DNA from: PALSA-911 sp963839645
Lineage (GTDB): Bacteria > Pseudomonadota > Alphaproteobacteria > Acetobacterales > Acetobacteraceae
Assembly: GCA_963839645.1 (NCBI GenBank)
Contig: CAWIVZ010000008.1
Coordinates: forward strand, 1,302,001-1,366,000
DNA length: 64,000 nt
Direction of reading: 5' to 3'
Below the pieces are notes generated by a model. It saw only the letters and a program-made list of their open reading frames with translations, did not search any database and had not been told where the DNA came from. Of this stretch, positions 47,670 through 56,510 are shown piece after piece. The first letter of the stretch is position 1. Each line of letters opens with the position of its first letter. The translations under genes and the position numbers were made by a program.

Positions 47670-48988
47670 TAACCCAGCACCCGGTCGTACACCTCGCGCA
47701 GGCGGGTCTGGTAGGCGGCCATGCTGAAACCCGCGGCCTGCACTCGCCCGCGGGCGGAGAGTTCCCCCAGCAGGTCGGCATCGTTGTCCAGCCGGCGGAT
47801 CGCGCCCGCCATCGAACTGACATCGCGCGGATCCACCAGCAACGCCGCCTCGCCCGCCACCTCCGGCAAGGACGTCACGTTGGACGTCATCACCGGCGTT
47901 CCCAGCGACATAGCCTCCAGCACCGGCAACCCAAAGCCCTCGAACAATGACGGAAACAGCAAAGCCCGCGCCGACCGCATCAGGGCCACAAGCTGGCTGA
48001 ACGGCAGGTAGCTGATCCGCCGCACCCGGTCGAACCGGGAGATGGTTGCATCGGCGATCCGGTAACTGGAAAACCTCGGATCACGTATCCGCTCCAGGTC
48101 GGCATCGTTCTGCCATCCCTGGCCGCCGGCGATCACCAGCGGCCGGCGCGACCCCGAAGCCGCATAGGCATCGATCAGCCGGACGACATTCTTCTTCGGC
48201 TCCAGCGCGCCGATGAACAGATAGAATTCCCCGCGATCGAGCCCGAACAGATTGGCGACCTCCCCGGCCACCTCCTCCTCCGCCCGCGCCAGCAAGGCCG
48301 GCGGCAGCGTCACCGCCTGGTAGGTGTTGGTGATCCGAGCCTCGGGAACGCCGAACAGCGCCATGATGTCGCGCCTCGAGTATTCCGACACGGTGACGAT
48401 GTGGTCCGCGGCCGCCAGGTGCTTGCGGATCAGCCGATAGAAATACCGCTTGTTGTCCAGCGTCATGTAGGGAAGCCGCAACGGCACCAGATCGTGGATC
48501 GTCACGATATTGGGACAGCCCGCAACCCGCACCGGCAATGGATGCGTGGCGTGAAACAGCGCCGGCGCCGCCGGCAGCCGCACCCGGGCCAGGCGCCCGT
48601 AGACATGGAAGTGCACCCGAGCGGCGTTGAACAACCGTCGCGCCACATAGGTCCGGTCGAACGGCGCCACCTCCGCTGTATCCCGCACCACGGTGTTCCC
48701 GCGCTCCAGCTCGGCGGGGCGATAGCCGAACGGAGCCCGGTAAACGCCCTTCACGGCGCTGGTGACCGGTTCCAGCCAGGGCAGATGGGGGGCGGCCGGC
48801 GTGTCGTACAGCCGCACCTCCGACAGAATCGGATCGGCCGGATCGATCCTCACATCCGCGCTGACCAGCGCATCCGCCCGAAAGCCGGCCTCGCGTGCCG
48901 CCACGGCCAGGTTCCGGGCATAGGTGGCAATGCCGGTGCCCATCCGGTATGCTGTTTCGCTCTGGTCGAAAAGGACCGCGGCTGTCAT
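47669..48988 (-). CDS. Glycosyltransferase family 4 (GT4)
   Basis: A 439-residue GT-B enzyme. The N-terminus has the donor/acceptor region SETAYRMGTGIATYARNLAV. The C-terminal half has FYLFIGALEPKKNVVRLIDAYAAS and the GT4 signature ARALLFPSLFEGFGLPVLEAMSLGTPVMTSNVTSLPEVAGEAALLVDP, with the EGFGLPxLE catalytic Glu pair. It transfers a sugar, possibly mannose- or rhamnose-type, during envelope glycan assembly. It follows the FkbM gene after six bases, and its stop touches the repeat hairpin downstream of clpA. Confidence 0.92.
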   Translation of the reverse strand: MTAAVLFDQSETAYRMGTGIATYARNLAVAAREAGFRADALVSADVRIDPADPILSEVRLYDTPAAPHLPWLEPVTSAVKGVYRAPFGYRPAELERGNTVVRDTAEVAPFDRTYVARRLFNAARVHFHVYGRLARVRLPAAPALFHATHPLPVRVAGCPNIVTIHDLVPLRLPYMTLDNKRYFYRLIRKHLAAADHIVTVSEYSRRDIMALFGVPEARITNTYQAVTLPPALLARAEEEVAGEVANLFGLDRGEFYLFIGALEPKKNVVRLIDAYAASGSRRPLVIAGGQGWQNDADLERIRDPRFSSYRIADATISRFDRVRRISYLPFSQLVALMRSARALLFPSLFEGFGLPVLEAMSLGTPVMTSNVTSLPEVAGEAALLVDPRDVSSMAGAIRRLDNDADLLGELSARGRVQAAGFSMAAYQTRLREVYDRVLG

Positions 48989-48994
48989 CTCCGG

Positions 48995-49837
48995 CTAGGC
49001 GCCAGGTGCCGCGAAGAACAGCAGCCAGTCCTTCCCGACCTGGATGGACAGGACCGTGTCGACCGAAACCTTTTTCGCGACACCATCGAAATCGATCGAC
49101 GCGACATTGCCGTAGACATCGAGCAATCGTCGCAAGAACCTGGCCGGATCCGCGTATCGCGCCGCATTGAACTCCAGTACCAGTGCCGGCGGTCGGACCC
49201 GCAGCAAATCCGTCATTCCCGCGACGATGTCCTCCTCGCCGCCCTCCGCGTCGATCTTGATCAGGTCGGCATGCCCGATATCCACCACCAGCCGGTCGAC
49301 ACTCGTCAGCGCCACCGGATGTCTCATTCCGCTGCGATCGTCCAACGCTCCGCCGACATAGGCATTCTTTGGCTCACCGTCGGGAACAAACAGCTCCGCG
49401 CTGCCGGCCGGCGCGGCCCCGAGCGCCGCCTCGACCACTTGCACATGTCCGGCGAAACCATTCAGCAGGACGGACTCGCGCAGCAGCTCGGCCGCCGCCG
49501 GGTTCGGTTCCACCGCCAGCACGTGGCCGGAATCGGTTACCATGTCGGCCATCAGCATCGTGTGATAGCCGTAGTTCGCACCTACATCGATGGCGCGCAT
49601 GCCCGGCTTCAGCGTGCGGGCCAGAAACTGGGTCAACCAGATCTCCCAAAACCCGTCCATCATGACATGACAGCCGAAGCCACGGTCCGAGCTGTGCAGG
49701 AACAGCTTGTAGCGGGTCAGTGCCCTCGCCAGCACGACGCCGCCGCCGAGATACACGGTACGCGCCCGCGCGCACACCGCCCGCTCCACCTCCCCACGGC
49801 TGAGCGTGGCGATGTTGTCGGGATAGAGTTCATGCAC
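48995..49837 (-). CDS. FkbM-family SAM-dependent methyltransferase
   Basis: About 280 residues. I prefer the GTG at 49837 because GGGAG lies seven bases upstream; a TTG at 49858 would add seven residues. The SAM site is MRAIDVGANYGYHTMLMADMV, followed by GHVLAVEPNPAAAELLRESVLLNG and the FkbM-type DLIKIDAEGGEEDIVAGM. Such enzymes put methyl groups on sugar hydroxyls of glycans or antibiotics. It is the first gene of a two-gene unit with the GT4 enzyme, divergent from the export lipoprotein gene. Confidence 0.9.
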   Translation of the reverse strand: MHELYPDNIATLSRGEVERAVCARARTVYLGGGVVLARALTRYKLFLHSSDRGFGCHVMMDGFWEIWLTQFLARTLKPGMRAIDVGANYGYHTMLMADMVTDSGHVLAVEPNPAAAELLRESVLLNGFAGHVQVVEAALGAAPAGSAELFVPDGEPKNAYVGGALDDRSGMRHPVALTSVDRLVVDIGHADLIKIDAEGGEEDIVAGMTDLLRVRPPALVLEFNAARYADPARFLRRLLDVYGNVASIDFDGVAKKVSVDTVLSIQVGKDWLLFFAAPGA

Positions 49838-50079
49838 GAGAGCGCTCCCGCCATCCAAAAAACATTAAGTGGACACCATTCCACAAGACAGCCTCTGTCT
49901 CTGTTTTCATTTTTTATCTATTCTGTCCACTTAGGTTAATGACTGCATAATCCTGGTAAGTTATTGAATTTTATTCAAGTTAATTCTTGACCGATCCCGT
50001 ATAGGCCCATATGTATTACATACATTCGGGGCTCTGCCCGTTTGCGCGAAGATTTCCAACCAAACAGGATTGACCGGCT
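49838..50079. promoter_or_regulatory. AT-rich divergent promoter region FkbM / export lipoprotein
   Basis: 242 bases, markedly AT-richer than flanking genes. On the plus strand TTGACC (49988-49993) and TATGTA (50011-50016) are spaced exactly 17 bases and form a good sigma-70 promoter for the export lipoprotein gene, giving a leader of about 57 bases. TATGTATTACATACAT is a near-palindromic stretch (50011-50026) overlapping the -10 box and could be an operator. Confidence 0.5.
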
Positions 50080-51240
50080 TTGCGCCCAGGGCATTCATTG
50101 GCAGCCACTCTGGCCTCCCTCTGCCTGATGGCGGGCTGCGCGACCTTGCCGGGATCGGGCCCGTCGCGGACCGACATGATGACCGAAACCGAAGCAACCC
50201 AGCGCGCCTTCACGCTCATCGAAGTGGACAAGTCCGTGATCGGTGTTCTCTCGCAGGACAAGTCCTCCTCCCTGCAAGGCAGTTTCGGCGACTACCGCCC
50301 GTCGCAGGAACAGGTGATCGGCATCGGCGACGCGCTGCAGATCACGATCTGGGAAGCCGGGCCGGGCGGCTTGTTTTCGGCCCCGGTGGTGGATCGTTAC
50401 AGCCCAGGTTCGCGTTCCGCCTCCATCCCCGAACAGGTCGTCGGCCGGGATGGAGCCATCACCGTCCCCTTCGCCGGCCAGGTTCCGGTCGTCGGACGCA
50501 CGCCGCACGACATAGAGCGCGTGATCATGGCAAGGCTGGCCGACAAGGCCATCGATCCGCAGGCTCTGGTGACGGTAACCCGCAATGTCAGCAACACCGT
50601 CACGATCATGGGCGAGAGCAGCGGCGGAGCCCGGGTTCCGCTCAGCCTGCGCGGTGATCGTCTGCTCGACATCATCGCCGCCACGGGCGGCGCGCACGCG
50701 CCGCCGCAGGACACCATGATCGTTCTGGAACGCAAGGGCAGCATCGTCCGCGTCCCCCTGCAGGCCGTGCTGGACAACCCCAGGGAAAATGTCTTCCTGC
50801 GTTCGGGCGATGTCGTCACCCTTCTGCGGGACCCGCAATCCTTCACGGCGATCGGCGCTACCGGGCGCAACGGCATCGTGCCGTTCGAAACAACTGGCCT
50901 GACCCTGGACGAAGCCCTGGCGCGCGCGGGCGGATTGCTCGACGAGCGGGCGGATCCGGCCGGCGTGTTCGTCATCCGCTACGAAACCCCCGAAACGGCG
51001 GCGGCGGTCTCACCCGGCAACGCCAGCACCCCGACGCCGGATGGTGCGCCCGTCGTCTACCACCTGAACCTGCGCGACCCCGGCGCCCTTTTTCTCGCCC
51101 GCAGGTTTCCGATGCGGAAGAAAGACATCCTCTACGTTTCGGATTCGCCCTATACCGACGTGCAGAAAGTGCTGAACCTGGTCAACCTGCTGACCTCGCC
51201 CGCCATCAGCGGCGCGACCATCCACAACGCCATCAAATGA
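50080..51240 (+). CDS. Capsule/exopolysaccharide export outer-membrane lipoprotein (OPX, BexD/CtrA/Wza type)
   Basis: A 386-residue protein from a TTG start. The lipobox is LMAGC (Cys about residue 20). The PES domain begins VIGIGDALQITIWEAGPGGLFSAP and includes GRDGAITVPFAGQVPVVGRTPHDIERVIMARLA, followed by two SLBB-like segments (TVTIMGESSGGARVPLSL...LLDIIAATGGA, and FTAIGATGRNGIVPFETTGLTLDEALARAGGLLDE). It forms the periplasm-spanning outer-membrane channel for polysaccharide export. It works with KpsE, KpsM and KpsT-like proteins encoded within 6 kb. Confidence 0.92.
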   Translation: MRPGHSLAATLASLCLMAGCATLPGSGPSRTDMMTETEATQRAFTLIEVDKSVIGVLSQDKSSSLQGSFGDYRPSQEQVIGIGDALQITIWEAGPGGLFSAPVVDRYSPGSRSASIPEQVVGRDGAITVPFAGQVPVVGRTPHDIERVIMARLADKAIDPQALVTVTRNVSNTVTIMGESSGGARVPLSLRGDRLLDIIAATGGAHAPPQDTMIVLERKGSIVRVPLQAVLDNPRENVFLRSGDVVTLLRDPQSFTAIGATGRNGIVPFETTGLTLDEALARAGGLLDERADPAGVFVIRYETPETAAAVSPGNASTPTPDGAPVVYHLNLRDPGALFLARRFPMRKKDILYVSDSPYTDVQKVLNLVNLLTSPAISGATIHNAIK

Positions 51241-51250
51241 CCGCCCGTCC

Positions 51251-52261
51251 ATGGCTTACCACCTGAACCGGCGAATTGCCTCGTTGCGCTCTCGCGAAGC
51301 CATGCAGTTACTGGTCGCCGGTACGCCGGGAAGTCTGTTCGATCTGGTGTGCAATCTCTTGGCCAGGGCCGCCGACCTGCTTCCCGGCACGATCACGCGC
51401 AGCCACTGCGGCCCCGATGACGCCTGGGCCGCCGATCCCGACGCACCCGCCGGCTCGCTGCATCTTTTCATCACGAACTACCCCGCCAGATCCTACCTGG
51501 ACGCCGTCCGGGACGGCAGGCTGCAGGCGATCGTCGTTGTCGACACACCGCTGCGCTGCTTCACCGATCTGCACGGGGCCGGCCACGAAGCCACCGCTAT
51601 CGTGCGGAACCTGTCGGCGTGCGCGACTCAGATCGGCGAATTATCCGCCAGCCAGGCTGCCTGCCTCCTCGGCCCGGAAACACGGGAAAAGCCCGCCGCG
51701 GCGCTACGTACAATACTCGGTCATGCGGGATGGCTGCCGCCCGTGGATCACCCGGCCGCAATGCCGGACCTCGGGTCAACCGATCTTACCCACGGGGTCG
51801 TATTGGCGGGCGACGCAAACCTGGTCCGCGAGATTCTCGGTCCCGCCTTCCACTTCGCCGTCACCGGCGAACGCCGCCCCGTCACATGGCCGCGTTCCTC
51901 CCTGTTTCAGGGGGATCAACCGGGCCAGCCCGCGCCCGCCATCCTGGATCTGACCGGTCCGACCCGGGTGATCGTCTATGGGCCCTACTTCCACCTCGCA
52001 CCCGGGCGTTGGATCGCCACGGCGCGAATGGCCTTTTCCCCCTGGGCCTGCGGGACGAGCCTTGCCCTGGAGTTTCACGGAACCGCCCTGTTGGGCAACT
52101 GCCGCTTTCCGGTCGAACGCGCCGGCCTGTTCCGGGTCGATCTGCCCATCTCCATCCCCTCCGCAAGCGAGGCCATCGAACTCCGGCTGGTCTTGCAGCA
52201 AGGCGCGATCGAGGGTCATCTGGGCCTGGACGACATCCACCTCATGCCCGCGGACGATTGA
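51251..52261 (+). CDS. Unrecognised 336-residue protein in the capsule export locus
   Basis: The gene follows the export lipoprotein by 10 bases and ends one base before the convergent ABC ATPase gene. No signal peptide or membrane segment is seen. The N-terminal half begins AMQLLVAGTPGSLFDLVCNLLARAADLLPG, and LQAIVVVDTPLRCFTDLHGAG follows. The arrangement faintly recalls P-loop sulfotransferases, but the key Ser/Thr-Gly-Ser and Arg residues are not clear. The last 110 residues (VIVYGPYFHLAPGRWIATARMAF ... LFRVDLPISIPSASEAIELRLVLQQGAIEGHLGLDDIHL) look like a carbohydrate-binding jelly-roll. A glycan-recognition or modification role is inference only. Confidence 0.7.
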   Translation: MAYHLNRRIASLRSREAMQLLVAGTPGSLFDLVCNLLARAADLLPGTITRSHCGPDDAWAADPDAPAGSLHLFITNYPARSYLDAVRDGRLQAIVVVDTPLRCFTDLHGAGHEATAIVRNLSACATQIGELSASQAACLLGPETREKPAAALRTILGHAGWLPPVDHPAAMPDLGSTDLTHGVVLAGDANLVREILGPAFHFAVTGERRPVTWPRSSLFQGDQPGQPAPAILDLTGPTRVIVYGPYFHLAPGRWIATARMAFSPWACGTSLALEFHGTALLGNCRFPVERAGLFRVDLPISIPSASEAIELRLVLQQGAIEGHLGLDDIHLMPADD

Positions 52262-52981
52262 TCAAATCGTTGCATAGATACTGCATGCGCGCTTCACGTC
52301 ACTGAACACACGCCCGCGCCCGTCCTTCAGCACCAGGGCATGGCTGCAATATTCCTGCACGACATCCAGCGCATGCACGGCCAGGATCATGCCGCAATGG
52401 CGGCGGTTCTCGAAGATCTCGCGCTGGCACTTGTCCTGAAACCGCCGATCGCCCACCAGGATCACCTCATCGATCAGCAGGCACTCGAAATCCACCGCCA
52501 GCGAGATGGCGAAGCCCAGGCGCATGCGCATCCCGCTGGAATAGAACCGCACCGGCTCATACAGCAGGCGGCCCAATTCCGTGAAATCCGCCACGAAATC
52601 GAACATCGCCGGAAATGGCACGTTATAGATGCGGGAGATGAAGCGCATATTGTCGTAGCCGCTCATCTCCCCCTCGAAACCGCCGCCGAGCGCCAATGGC
52701 CAGGACATGTACAGCCCCCGGTGCACCTGCCCGCTGGTCGGTTGCTGCAACCCGGCCAGAATCTGGATCAGCGTCGATTTCCCCGCGCCGTTGCGCCCGA
52801 GCACGGCCAGTCGCTCGCCCCGCTCCACCCGAAAACTGATGTCGTCCAGCACGCGGCGCACGCCATGTTCGGTGGGAAATTCCTTGACCAGGTTCCGTGC
52901 GATGATGGCGCTGTGGCCGGTTCCCGATGGCGCCGCCGGTTCCGCGGAACGCCGCGGCGAGCGCCGGAGCATGGCATTCAT
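52262..52981 (-). CDS. kpsT: Polysaccharide ABC transporter ATP-binding protein (KpsT/CtrD-like)
   Basis: A 239-residue ATPase. Walker A is LGRNGAGKSTLIQILAG, the signature region is YEPVRFYSSGMRMRLGFAISLA, Walker B is DFECLLIDEVILVGD, and the switch His is in ILAVHALDVV. The MSGYDNMRFISRIYNVP block is typical for capsule and O-antigen exporters. It energises export of the finished chain through the KpsM-like permease. Its start overlaps the stop of the KpsE-like gene by ATGA (52978-52981). Confidence 0.93.
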   Translation of the reverse strand: MNAMLRRSPRRSAEPAAPSGTGHSAIIARNLVKEFPTEHGVRRVLDDISFRVERGERLAVLGRNGAGKSTLIQILAGLQQPTSGQVHRGLYMSWPLALGGGFEGEMSGYDNMRFISRIYNVPFPAMFDFVADFTELGRLLYEPVRFYSSGMRMRLGFAISLAVDFECLLIDEVILVGDRRFQDKCQREIFENRRHCGMILAVHALDVVQEYCSHALVLKDGRGRVFSDVKRACSIYATI

Positions 52982-54171
52982 CGCCCTGCCGCCACCTGAA
53001 CCGGGCGGAACACCCGGAAAATCACCAGCCCCGCCAGGAACACACCCAGGGTCCAGACGACCCGGCGCGGACCGAAGGCTTCATCCGCCGCGCGGGGTTC
53101 CGCCACGCGCTCCACGTAGGCCTGCTGGCGCCGCGCATCGACGCGCGCCGCTTCCCGCAGATTGAGCGCGGACACAAAGCTCTTGGCCGCGAAATCGCGA
53201 TCCAGCAGCAGCCGCTCGTACTCCGCGATCTGCGGTGCGAGCGAGCCCTGGCTGCCGGCCAAGGCGCCGCGCTCGTGATCGATCTGCCCCTGCAATGCCC
53301 GGATGCGCCCACGCAGAGGAAGTATCTGTGGCGAATTCGGCGAGGCATTCACCGTCACGTCCAACTGCGCCGAGGCTTCCACGGCCTGCAGAGACAGCGC
53401 GGCGATGGTGGAGGTCACCGTCTGCGACAGCAGGGTCGGATCGACCATTTTTTCCCGCCGGCGGAATTCCGTGAGCCGCTCCTGCGCCTCGCGCGCCTCC
53501 GACCGGCTGCGCGCCACCTCCCGCTCGGCCAGCCGCACCGCGTCGCTGCGTGACCGCTCGTTCAGCCGGTTGACCAGCGCTTCGGCCCCATCGATCAGCA
53601 CGGTCGCCATGCGCCGCGCATCTTCCGGGTCGAATGCCTGAACCCGCAGCGCGATCAGGCCAGTCGTGGTCTGGTAATCGACCGAAACAATGGATCGGTA
53701 GTAGCGGTACAACGCCTCGTCGCTGGCGCCGTTCAGCAAGCCCGGGAAACGCCACAGCGGATCGCGCCGGTCGCGCATCACCGCCTGGCGCAAACCCGCC
53801 TTGTCCAGCAGCAACCGCATCCCGTCGCGCGAGAGCATGAATTCGCGCACGGCATAGGCATCATCTCCGCCCACGCCCTTCGGACCTTCGTCCAACGAGA
53901 ATCCGGACGTGGCGGCCGGGCTCAACGAGCTGCCGTCACGGACCAGCAGCCGCGCTTCCGATGCATAACGGTCGGCGGCGACGAACCCGAGATACAGGCC
54001 GGCCAGCACGGTCGGCAGCACCACGATCAACAGAAACCGGACCAGCTTCCCCCATCCGCTCCGCCCGGCCCGCGGTTCGGAAAAACCGACCATCCGGCCA
54101 TCCAACGACGGCCGCGACAGCTCGACGAGCTGAACGGCATCCGTCCAAAGATGGGGGGCTTCAGGAGGCAT
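52978..54171 (-). CDS. Capsule export inner-membrane protein KpsE/CtrB-like (first paralogue)
   Basis: A 397-residue polysaccharide co-polymerase/adaptor. An N-terminal membrane helix (about residues 38-62, FLLIVVLPTVLAGLYLGFVAADRY) is followed by a Wzz-like periplasmic start YASEARLLVRDG, a long coiled coil (about 170-340), and a C-terminal helix (VVWTLGVFLAGLVIFRVF). The mid-region has ALRVQAFDPEDARRMATVLIDGAEALVNRLNERSRSDAVRLAEREV, shared with the second paralogue. It bridges the ABC transporter and the OPX channel. It is coupled to kpsT by an ATGA overlap and divergent from the second paralogue across 106 bases. Confidence 0.9.
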   Translation of the reverse strand: MPPEAPHLWTDAVQLVELSRPSLDGRMVGFSEPRAGRSGWGKLVRFLLIVVLPTVLAGLYLGFVAADRYASEARLLVRDGSSLSPAATSGFSLDEGPKGVGGDDAYAVREFMLSRDGMRLLLDKAGLRQAVMRDRRDPLWRFPGLLNGASDEALYRYYRSIVSVDYQTTTGLIALRVQAFDPEDARRMATVLIDGAEALVNRLNERSRSDAVRLAEREVARSRSEAREAQERLTEFRRREKMVDPTLLSQTVTSTIAALSLQAVEASAQLDVTVNASPNSPQILPLRGRIRALQGQIDHERGALAGSQGSLAPQIAEYERLLLDRDFAAKSFVSALNLREAARVDARRQQAYVERVAEPRAADEAFGPRRVVWTLGVFLAGLVIFRVFRPVQVAAGR

Positions 54172-54277
54172 CCGGGTACCCTCACCTGGCCCGATCTCAA
54201 CGCCAGGGCCTCACGATATGCCCTTATAGGTTGTGTTTATGACTGGTGTCTATATTAAATAGTGATATAATGATTGT
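54172..54277. promoter_or_regulatory. Divergent promoter region of the two KpsE-like genes
   Basis: 106 bases, AT-rich toward the plus-strand gene. A perfect TATAAT (54266-54271) lies only six bases before the ATG at 54278, which places the expected transcription start at or near the start codon. No ribosome binding site exists in between. No matching -35 box at 16-18 bases is convincing. Confidence 0.45.
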
Positions 54278-55483
54278 ATGCACTCGTTTAACGAGACCGA
54301 AAGATGGCCAGGATTGCCGCCTGACGCCGTAAGCCGCGCCGGCGGCCTCCGATGGCCCATCGGCGCGGCGCGGCCGCTGGGGCGCCGGCTGCGCCTCGCG
54401 GCGCGCCTGTTGCTGGTGCTGATGCCCACCCTGGTCGCCGCGATCTATTTCGGCGCCATCGCGACCGATCGCTACGTGTCAGAGGCCAAGTTCGTCATTC
54501 GCACCGCCAGCAAGCCAGCCAACCTGCCCGGCGGCCTCACGGCGCTATTGCAATTGGTCGGCCTGTCCCGCGCGCAGGACGATGCGCACGCCGTGCACGA
54601 TTTCCTCACCTCACGCGACGCGCTGCAACAGCTGGCCGCCCAGGTGAACCTGCGCAAGATCTACGATCGGCCCGGGGCCGACTTCGTCGCCCGCTACCCC
54701 TCCATCTTCTACGGCCCATCGAACGAGGACCTGTATCGCTATTTCCAGCACATGCTGACCGTGGTCGTCGATCACGACACCGGCCTGACAACCATCCGCG
54801 TGGCAGCGTTCCAGGCGGCCGACGCGCAGCGCATGACCGCGGTTCTGCTCGAACTCGGCGAAGGCCTGGTAAACAAATTGAACGCCCGCATACAGGAAGA
54901 CGCCCTTCGCCTCGCCCGGGCGGAACTGGCCCGTGCCGAGACACGCCGGGTGGCGAGCCAGCTGGCCATCACCGCCTTCCGCAACCGCGAACTGGTCCTG
55001 GACCCCGCCAAAAGCTCGGCGATGGTCGTGGACCTGATCGGCCAGCTCTCGACCCAGCTTTCGCAAGTGGCGACGCAGATCACCGAAACCGAGGGCAATT
55101 CCCCGCAGAGCCCGCAATTACAGGCATTGCGCCAGCGGGCCGCGGCGATCGAACGGCAGATCGGGATCGAGCGCGCGCGCATCGCCAATTCCTCCGATGG
55201 CCTGGCCAGCCAGGTCGCCGAGTATGAACGGTTGATGCTGCAGCGCGAGTTTTCGATCCGGATGCTGGAACATGCAGTCGCCGGCCTGGAGGCCGCGCGG
55301 GTAGAGGCAAGGCGCCAGCAACTGTTCGTCGAACGCGTGGTGGAGCCCGGCCTGCCGGACGAGGCCATGCTGCCGGAGCGCTGGCGCACCGTTCTGGAAG
55401 TGTTCGGGTTCAATGTGATCGGCCTGGCCATCGTGTGGCTGATCGGCACCGGCCTGCGGGAGCACGCCTCCGCCGCCCGCTGA
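54278..55483 (+). CDS. Capsule export inner-membrane protein KpsE/CtrB-like (second paralogue)
   Basis: A 401-residue protein of the same layout as its divergent neighbour: membrane helix (about residues 43-62, LLLVLMPTLVAAIYFGAIATDRY), Wzz-type start YVSEAKFVIRTA, coiled coil (about 190-350), and C-terminal helix (VFGFNVIGLAIVWLIGTGL). Shared blocks are TTIRVAAFQAADAQRMTAVLLELGEGLVNKLNARIQEDALRLARAELARAE and QLFVERVVEPGLPDEAMLPERWRTVLEVFG. The two differ clearly in sequence, so this is an old duplication. It is convergent with the KpsM-like gene. The start codon is the only ATG before the membrane helix. Confidence 0.88.
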   Translation: MHSFNETERWPGLPPDAVSRAGGLRWPIGAARPLGRRLRLAARLLLVLMPTLVAAIYFGAIATDRYVSEAKFVIRTASKPANLPGGLTALLQLVGLSRAQDDAHAVHDFLTSRDALQQLAAQVNLRKIYDRPGADFVARYPSIFYGPSNEDLYRYFQHMLTVVVDHDTGLTTIRVAAFQAADAQRMTAVLLELGEGLVNKLNARIQEDALRLARAELARAETRRVASQLAITAFRNRELVLDPAKSSAMVVDLIGQLSTQLSQVATQITETEGNSPQSPQLQALRQRAAAIERQIGIERARIANSSDGLASQVAEYERLMLQREFSIRMLEHAVAGLEAARVEARRQQLFVERVVEPGLPDEAMLPERWRTVLEVFGFNVIGLAIVWLIGTGLREHASAAR

Positions 55484-55571
55484 GCCGGCCAACCGGGTTC
55501 GGACACAGGCGGGCAACAACGCCTGCTGCGGGGCGCTTGAGCATGATCGGCTCAGGTAGAATAGCCGCTCC

Positions 55572-55641
55572 TGCTCTAGTCTTTGTTTTGGCGAACATTT
55601 TCATCGGATCATGTGAAGAACATGATCCGATAATGCTCTAG
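55572..55641. repeat. Palindromic interspersed repeat, copy 1
   Basis: The unit is bounded by TGCTCTAG and ATGCTCTAG. It contains the stem CGGATCATG (55605-55613) with CATGATCCG (55621-55629) and the stretch CTTTGTTTTGGCG. A reverse-oriented relative lies at 61043-61093. The terminal CTAG supplies the stop codon of the KpsM-like gene (55638-55640 on the minus strand). The stem between convergent genes may also act as a terminator. Confidence 0.75.
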
Positions 55642-56510
55642 CCGATCTGCACATGCCCCCGTATCCGCGACATCGCGGCCAGGCCGGCGATCGTCAGACC
55701 CGTGCACCAGGCAGCCAGATACCAACAATCGTAATGGGTAACCACAGCCTCGCCAAAGATGCCGGCGCGGAACAACTCGAAGCAGTGCACCATGGGATTG
55801 AGCAGAGCCAGCTTGCCGCCCTCCGTCGGCAGCCAGTCGACCATGAAGAACACCCCGGAAATCGGCAGCATGAGATACTGCGCCGGCTGAAAGAATTTTT
55901 CCGCCGGTTCCCAGTATTCCGTCCAGGTCACCATCAGCGCCGCCGCGCTGCTCGCGAACCAGGTCATGAACAGCCAGCCCGCCAACATAAGCTTGGGATC
56001 TTCCGGCGGTGGCACCACATGCGTGGCGGCCACGATGAAATAGATCACAAGCAAGGCGACGGTGCTCGATAGGAATTCCAGCGCCAGACGCGCGACGAGG
56101 ATATCGCCCAGGGAAATCGGCTGGTGATAGAGCATGCCGACATTCTTCTGGAACAACCGCAGCGAGGCGTTGGTGATATGCCGCCACAGCGTCAATGGCA
56201 GATAGCCGCTGAACACAAACATTACCATGGAAATCCCATGGACGATGGGTTCCTTCAGCAGGGACCACACGACCATGATCCCTGCCGTCAACATCATCGG
56301 CTCCAGCACGGCCCAAACAAATCCGAGATGCCGGCGGCCGAACCGCACCATCAGGTCACGGATCATCAAAGCCTGAATAATGCGAACATGGTTTCCGATC
56401 TGCACGATCATCGTGGCGCCTTCCAGCGAGGATTGAACGAGGTCGACGGGCGCTGGATCACGATGTCTCCTATGCCACGCATAAATGGATGATACGCGAT
56501 CATCGCTCAC
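55638..56510 (-). CDS. kpsM: Polysaccharide ABC transporter permease (KpsM/CtrC-like)
   Basis: A 290-residue ABC-2 type permease with six membrane segments. Family marks are IIQALMIRDLMVRFGRRHLGFVWAVLEPMML, with the amphipathic RFGRRHLGFVWA, then SGYLPLTLWRHITNASLRLFQ and the C-terminal LLNPMVHCFELFRAGIFGEAVVTHYD. It pairs with the KpsT-like ATPase to export capsule chains. It stands apart from kpsT and is transcribed convergently with the second KpsE-like gene. Its TAG stop lies inside an interspersed repeat. A later ATG (MIVQIGNHVRI, codon 34) is a possible alternative start. Confidence 0.92.
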   Translation of the reverse strand: MSDDRVSSIYAWHRRHRDPAPVDLVQSSLEGATMIVQIGNHVRIIQALMIRDLMVRFGRRHLGFVWAVLEPMMLTAGIMVVWSLLKEPIVHGISMVMFVFSGYLPLTLWRHITNASLRLFQKNVGMLYHQPISLGDILVARLALEFLSSTVALLVIYFIVAATHVVPPPEDPKLMLAGWLFMTWFASSAAALMVTWTEYWEPAEKFFQPAQYLMLPISGVFFMVDWLPTEGGKLALLNPMVHCFELFRAGIFGEAVVTHYDCWYLAAWCTGLTIAGLAAMSRIRGHVQIG

